Positions 58,701 through 64,000 of a DNA stretch of 64,000 bases are shown one piece after another. The position numbers and the translations under genes were made by a program. The DNA is from Phycomyces nitens. Taxonomy: Eukaryota > Mucoromycota > Mucoromycetes > Mucorales > Phycomycetaceae. Where the stretch lies: positions 620,001-684,000 of the forward strand of contig JAHRBC010000002.1 in NCBI GenBank assembly GCA_022702545.1, read 5' to 3'. Positions within the stretch are counted from its first letter, which is position 1, and the number at the start of each line of letters is the position of its first letter. Under the pieces are notes generated by a model. The model was not told the origin of the DNA, made no database searches, and was given only the letters and a program-made list of their open reading frames with translations.

Positions 58701-61700
58701 ATCAAGATTTTTGGAATTGAAGAGATTCCTATTCCAGATGGCTTTACTGTCCGTCCCGAATTCCCATTTAGAGTTCCAATTGCCTCTCCTCGGAATACAA
58801 AGCTTTTGATCGACATTTTGACAAATCCATTCGATTTCAACAGAAACATCGCTTTTGATATCCTTGGTAAATTCCCCAGCCCATTGCCTGGAATTGAGTC
58901 CAAAGAAGATGTTCAGAGTCTGCTTTGGTGGGGTTTGAGCAACGTTGTTAGCACAAGAGCCGGAGAAAGTGATAGTGGTGCTATGATTTTCCGATTGATC
59001 TTCACAAAGTACATTTCTGTCCTTGGGTTCGACCTTGATCCTGAACAAAACTTGACACCGAACAAGGCATCAGGAGATGTCGAGGGTACACCATCTGGTA
59101 TGAAAAAAAAAAGATGCCAAAGAATCTAGCACGCATTGGAATCTGAAAAATCCATATATTATTTGTTTCTAGTTGTCTTTACCGGAAAATTGATGGACAT
59201 GTTGGATGGTCAGGTTGCTGCTGCAAAAACCAATCTACTTCAAGCTGCCCAGTACAAGCCAATGCATGGAACCCTCTTGGCTTTGCAGTAAGTGCTTTTC
59301 TACTTTATAAATCTACTACCCAACCGATAATCCCAACACAATGAATCTTGTGTAGATATGTTTTCAGTGAGCTTGAATATCATAGCCCAACTGTACTTTC
59401 TGACATTAATGCATGGAAAAAGGCCCATGCCCGCGCTCTGGCCTTGATTCATACCGTGTGTAGTACCGTCATGGAAGTCCTCTCAAACCCATCGCCTGAA
59501 GGAAACATTCCTACTTCAGTACAAGACATGGAAGATAACGACGATGACATGATTATTGACAATGTTGATTCTGAATGGTCAGGTCCAAAATATCAAGTCA
59601 TCCTAAGCTCGTGCTGGAGAGCAGTAAAGGAAGCCAGGTAACTTACACGCAATACATTTGCCTAATTATCTTTAACTTTCTAAAAAAAAACTTTACTTTT
59701 TAGCTCTCTTTTAGAAGTCATCATTTCAAAGGCACCTATAATTACAAATCACTCTAAAGAGGTAAACAAACAAAGAATGTATAAATTAATAGATGGATTT
59801 GTAACAAAGTATATATCTAGGGTGTCATTACTTATAATAACTTGGTGGAAAGTGGTTCTCTTCTTCGCTCGTTGCTGACAACCATCAGACATAGAGGAGC
59901 ATTTTCTGCTGTGTATCCTGCCTATGTATCCCTTAATTCAAGATTATTAGCTTCTCCAATGACTGACATTGCAAAACTCCCTTCGCAGTGGCTAAAGGTA
60001 AAATTCAGTATAATGCTTTGTAAACATTTAAACATGGTTCTAAATAATCCTGTAGGAAAACCTCGATAGTTTAACTTTGAGCAACATCTCCATCACTAGA
60101 CGTAGTGCTGGTCTTCCTCTTTGTATCTTGGGCGTTGTAAGCAGTGAAAAGCCTAACAAGAGAGATTTGTTGGAGGTGGCTATGCAGCGCCTTTTCTCGC
60201 TTGCAAGTGTTGAGGCACCATTTGATGCCGACCAAAAGATTGATCTTCCCCAAGTTCATGCATTCAACATTTTGCGTACCATTTTTATGGACTCAAAGCT
60301 TGGAACAAGTGTTTTGAAGTATGCTTCTGATGGATTCTCACTTTCGATCAACGGTTTCTCGTCCGCCAGGTTAGACACGGATAATAATATATGAGACAAT
60401 ATGAGACATGCTAATGTTTTCCGGTTGATTTACTATAGTTGGGCTATTCGTAACTGCTCAGTGATGTTGTTTTCGACCCTTTTGCAAAGAACCTTTGGAA
60501 CAAAGAAGATTAAAGATGAGCACAGTGGCCTTAACAAGTTAACGGGACGTGAGTTCTTTACCAGATTTCCCCAACTCCACCCCTATCTCCTCAAAGAACT
60601 GGGAATTGCTGTTAAACAACTTCTTGCCGACTCCATGGTAATTTATATGATAAATTAAATATCGGCAAAGCTATAGATTTTGACTTGTGCTTTGTATTTG
60701 TCTAGGCTGCAAGTGTTCACCCTGGACTCTACCCTATCTTGACCCTTCTCTCGCGAATGCATCCTTCTGTTATGGATGGTGCAGATGAAGTCATTTCTAT
60801 GGCTCCATTTATCCCTCTTGTGATGTCATGTGCTTCCAGCTCTATCTTTAAGGTACTTTAAGATATCATTGTATGTTATATTTCTCACCTTTGTTTTATG
60901 TTAATATAGACTCGAGAGATGGCTGCTAGAGCGTTGGTACCACTTGTGCCTTTGGTTAACTTGACCAAAACTGTATCTGAACTGTTGACCTTTACCAAAA
61001 ATCTGTCTCAAAATGAGATTCATGGACGTTTGTTACAAGTTCAGTTTTTGCTCCGTGGACACTTGTACAGCAGTCTTCCAGAAGAAATACTGGCAGAGTT
61101 CTTTGCTGTAGTCCCATCTTCAATCACAATCGCATTTGAGCTATTGTTCTCAAGTAATGTCAGTTGCATGACCCAAGCTTTGGTACTGGATATTATTGCC
61201 GAATTCTTCTTTGACTGTGCTTGGATGGATACTGATAAAGATGGAAATATTGTCAATGGTAATGAAAAAATAAGATTGGGATTTTTAAATAGACATTGTA
61301 TCATTTTAACCGTTTTATCATTAACCCTTAGAAATACATCTCATTTCTATCGAGACACTCCCTCTACTCAGAAACGAGATTTGCAACTATTGCAGTTCAA
61401 CTATTCATCAATCCGATTACAACACAGCTGAGATTGGCAGATACCTTGTGCGCCAGAATATGGCCAGAATTATTATGCTTGGCACTTTGAGAAAGTACCA
61501 ACCAAATGCTCAATTGATCAATGTTCTGTTCCTTTTGGAAGACCGTGATTATGAAGTTCGTCTTGAAGCCCTGGAACAACTCCACGCATACTTTAAGAAC
61601 AATCAGGATGTAGCCGCTGGTGAAAACTCGGGGTAAGTGATTTTATTCCATTTCTTGGTTGTAAATTATTGGTATTACAGATCAGAAAGCTAACATGGCC

Positions 61701-63359
61701 AAATTTCTCTAAAGAATCGAACTCTTGCAGTGCAAGCTTGTTCAGATGACAAACGGAAACGAAGAAAATCAAAACTGTTTCGTATTGGCAGCCAAGCTGC
61801 TTATGTCCTTGTTTTCATCTAGCCCATACCCTCTCTATTCTAACCTTCATCTTGATTTTACTTTGAAACAATACTGGGATAAGCTCAACGAGCAATTTAC
61901 CTTGAAAAAATCGACATCGGTTACAGAGTCTGTCTTGCCACTTCTCGGTGCACTTTTGGCCCAGGTAAATGATTAAAGACATATATTTGTAAAACACAAT
62001 ACTAATTACATTATTAAAGATTTTAAAGAATTTCTCTAATGAAGACTGGACTCAGAAATGTCTCTTGACATGGTGTGGCTATGTGACAAAGTATAGTCAT
62101 CAAGATGTGGTATGTATAATAGACTCTTATGTGTATTTTTCTCTAAATCATTCGTATTTATATTTCTAGACATTGACATTACGAGAAGCCGTAGTAGAAT
62201 CCACTCAATTCACTGCCAAGAATGTTTTTGCCTATGACAATGAAACAGATGATGCGGTAGATGAAATGAAGGCTACAGTTCAGTTTGTGATCACTCAGCT
62301 TCTTCAGGTAATCCTCGATACATTTCATATATTTTTGAATCATGTTTTGTCTTAACTTTGGTGTTTAGGATGATGATATTGACATTCGTAACAATACCGC
62401 AAATATTGTTTCTGCTGTACTACAATTGCCTGTGAGTTTTCTTCTTCTTTTATGGCTTAAATAGCGATCAAGATTTGATAATGACTTTAAACAACAGGCA
62501 CCTGTTCACCCAGAAAGAGCCGTCGAACTGGTCAACTTGCACCTGTCCAAAAATGCAAAGTATTCAACACATCTGCAATCATTGCTTATGAATGTCTTTG
62601 AGGCAGAACAGAGCTTAGGTAAGTAGTAGAACGGTGGCCAAAACAAATATAATAATTTATCATTTGAATAGACTGTGTCTGGAAAGAAGAGCTTTCTGAG
62701 ACAAAGGTGCTTTTCGCAAGAGAGTCTTCCAACATTTACAAGGAAGATCTCTTGGATTTCCAGTGGGCTTATATAGATATCGACATACTGAAATCCAGAT
62801 ACCCTAACCAGTTCAAGAGCCAGTATCAGACGTTATGTGATGGCTCGTTTGGCAAATCGGTGAACCAAGTTATTGACCTTTGTAAAAAATTGAAGAACCT
62901 GCCTACTTTTGTGAGTGCTTTTATTAAACTAATATATACGGATGATTTATTGATTTTATTTTGTATTGTAAAGGTTATGCAGAATGGTCCTTATGGTATA
63001 ACATCCCGCCCACCCATATTCATTGCTGCTTATCGTGCAATTGTTGCTGCAAATTCTTTGTATGACCACATTGACTCATTGGAGATGTTCCCTGAATCTT
63101 TTATAACTATTACAAAAGGTAATCGAATGCTTTGCTGTATATCAAACGATTCAAGCAGTTTATTAATTGTTTTTATTGTATAGAATTGAATAATCTGGTG
63201 AGTGAGGCTGAAGAGGATAGCATTCACCCTTTGCTCTGGAAGTGGCTTAGAGGAGAAGAAGGCCTTTCTTCAAAGCTTAGACCTCTCTTGAAGCGCTTGG
63301 GTTCCGTAACATATTCAGAGATGTTCCTTTTGGCTCCTGATTCTAGAAACTATGCTTAA
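55788..63359 (+). CDS. TRM732: THADA / Trm732 homologue (DUF2428)
   Basis: Large HEAT/ARM-type scaffold of 2051 aa. In yeast Trm732 partners the methyltransferase Trm7 to 2'-O-methylate position 32 of tRNA anticodon loops. Twenty-three exons run from 55788-55992 to 63184-63359 (others include 56072-57327, 58213-59097, 60056-60369, 60910-61258); their lengths sum to 6156 nt. The DUF2428 core lies at about residues 1095-1430: SSCWRAVKEASSLLEVI, ITRRSAGLPLCILGVVSSEK, PQVHAFNILRTIFMDSKLG, SWAIRNCSVMLFSTLLQRTFG, TGREFFTRFPQLHPYLL, HPGLYPILTLLSRMHPS and REMAARALVPLVPL. WMDTDKDGNIVNEIHLIS follows at the next intron junction. Outside the core only helical repeats are visible. Length is normal for fungal Trm732. 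Nothing catalytic is expected in this subunit. Confidence 0.93.
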
Positions 63360-64000
63360 ATATATATATATAGAGCTTTTTAATCCTTGCCGAAAAAAAA
63401 TAAAGATATAATAGTAAATTCATTCACGTACACAATCTTTATTTTTGTTTTAAGCCTCAAGAAAATAATATAATTTATTCTCAAACAGTAATAAAGGTAC
63501 ACAATATAAAACACGGTATTTTATAATGTTATTTTCATTTATTTGTTTTGAATAGATGGTAAAATGTCGTTCCTCGTCGGCACAATCACCCTACTGATCA
63601 AATTAATGACAAGAGAGACTGTTTCTACCACAAGGGTAAAAGAACTTTATAATCTTGTATGCGACGAAATCATAAGATTCCTGGCAATGCAGAGCTATTG
63701 TCCGGAGACGTAGCATGCATCGTGGCTGCAATCGTAATTTTTGATTAAAGATTAAAATATTGCAGTTGAGGGCCTTTTTATAGTTTTTGGGGAAAAAAAT
63801 TTGGTCGGTTATTAAAAATTAAACAGTCGTCAAAAGTCACACTGACCCATCTTTCTAGAAGGAAGTTTTTTTCCCAGTAACACTTTGTGATCTACTGTGA
63901 ACCAATAGTTTACAATGTAGATTTTTATCTAAATAATATAATTTAGAAAGTTAATTGGACACTGTTAAGAACATAAATAAAATATCTAAATTTTCTTAAG
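63360..64000. other. Downstream flank of the THADA gene
   Basis: AT-rich 3' flank to the window edge. An AATAAAG poly(A)-signal-like sequence occurs about 40 bp after the stop. No further gene recognised in the last 640 bp. Confidence 0.5.

Noticed and set aside
55788..63359. Considered Ecm29 proteasome adaptor because of the helical-repeat layout
   Set aside because: The DUF2428 motifs (CWRAVKEAS, RRSAGLPL, WAIRNCSVMLFS) are specific to THADA/Trm732.
1..64000. CRISPR arrays, operons, bacterial insertion sequences, tRNA and rRNA genes
   Set aside because: No regularly spaced repeats, Shine-Dalgarno-led operons, transposase or cloverleaf pattern was seen; the sequence is clearly nuclear eukaryotic. 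tRNAs with introns could still be missed by eye.

Overview
This window is nuclear DNA from a filamentous fungus, most likely an early-diverging one. The reasons are: dense spliceosomal introns (about 107 inferred, mostly 45-80 nt, GT..AG with TAG/CAG acceptors), very AT-rich intergenic DNA full of TA, AAT and GA microsatellites, and typical fungal families (PDR-type ABC transporter, LysM/GPI wall protein, DUF1749 hydrolase, UPF0658 Golgi protein, Mcp1). Mucoromycota is my best guess from gene style and AT-rich spacers. This is inference, because no rRNA or marker comparison was possible. I rebuilt exon chains by eye. For nearly every gene the summed exon length is an exact multiple of three, which supports the models.

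Layout. 1-7.1 kb: the 5' end of an unknown minus-strand gene, a mitochondrial-type 3-ketoacyl-CoA thiolase (minus), and divergently a complete 13-exon CEP104/FAP256 homologue (plus). 7.8-11.5 kb: a small CRIB-domain Cdc42 effector (minus), a TRIC-like channel (minus) and an ornithine cyclodeaminase/mu-crystallin protein (plus). 12.8-16.3 kb: small unknown spliced ORFs, a short methyltransferase (minus) and a DUF1749 hydrolase (plus). 16.3-19.0 kb: Arp8 of the INO80 remodeller (minus), 35 bp tail-to-tail with the hydrolase. 19.8-25.5 kb: a PAS-domain protein and a 12-exon type II P-type ATPase (both plus). 26.3-30.9 kb: LysM/GPI protein (plus), PITH-domain protein (minus, with a frameshift), Rieske protein (plus) and Mcp1-like protein (plus). 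31.1-37.1 kb: a second methyltransferase and an F-box/WD40 protein (both minus) flanking a 3 kb spacer. 37.9-43.0 kb: a UPF0658 Golgi protein (plus) and a degenerate pseudokinase (minus). 46.4-52.6 kb: a TPT/SLC35 transporter (plus) converging on a full-size PDR ABC transporter (minus). 55.8-63.4 kb: a 23-exon THADA/Trm732 homologue (plus).

The genes do not form one pathway. Several serve the mitochondrion (thiolase, Rieske, Mcp1-like), several the endomembrane or plasma membrane (TRIC-like, P-type ATPase, UPF0658, TPT, ABC, LysM/GPI), and others chromatin, tRNA modification, ubiquitination or signalling. No operon or metabolic cluster is apparent.

The points most worth a second look are: an intact ciliary-tip protein gene (CEP104) with an EB-binding-like TKLP motif; a pseudokinase with no ATP-binding lobe and eroded catalytic motifs; five GC-AG introns that all start GCAAGT; a 26-nt intron (or frameshift) in the TRIC-like gene; a one-base frameshift in a run of four G in the PITH gene; and a lipid-anchor-type Cdc42 effector whose CRIB motif is completed by a 16-nt microexon.
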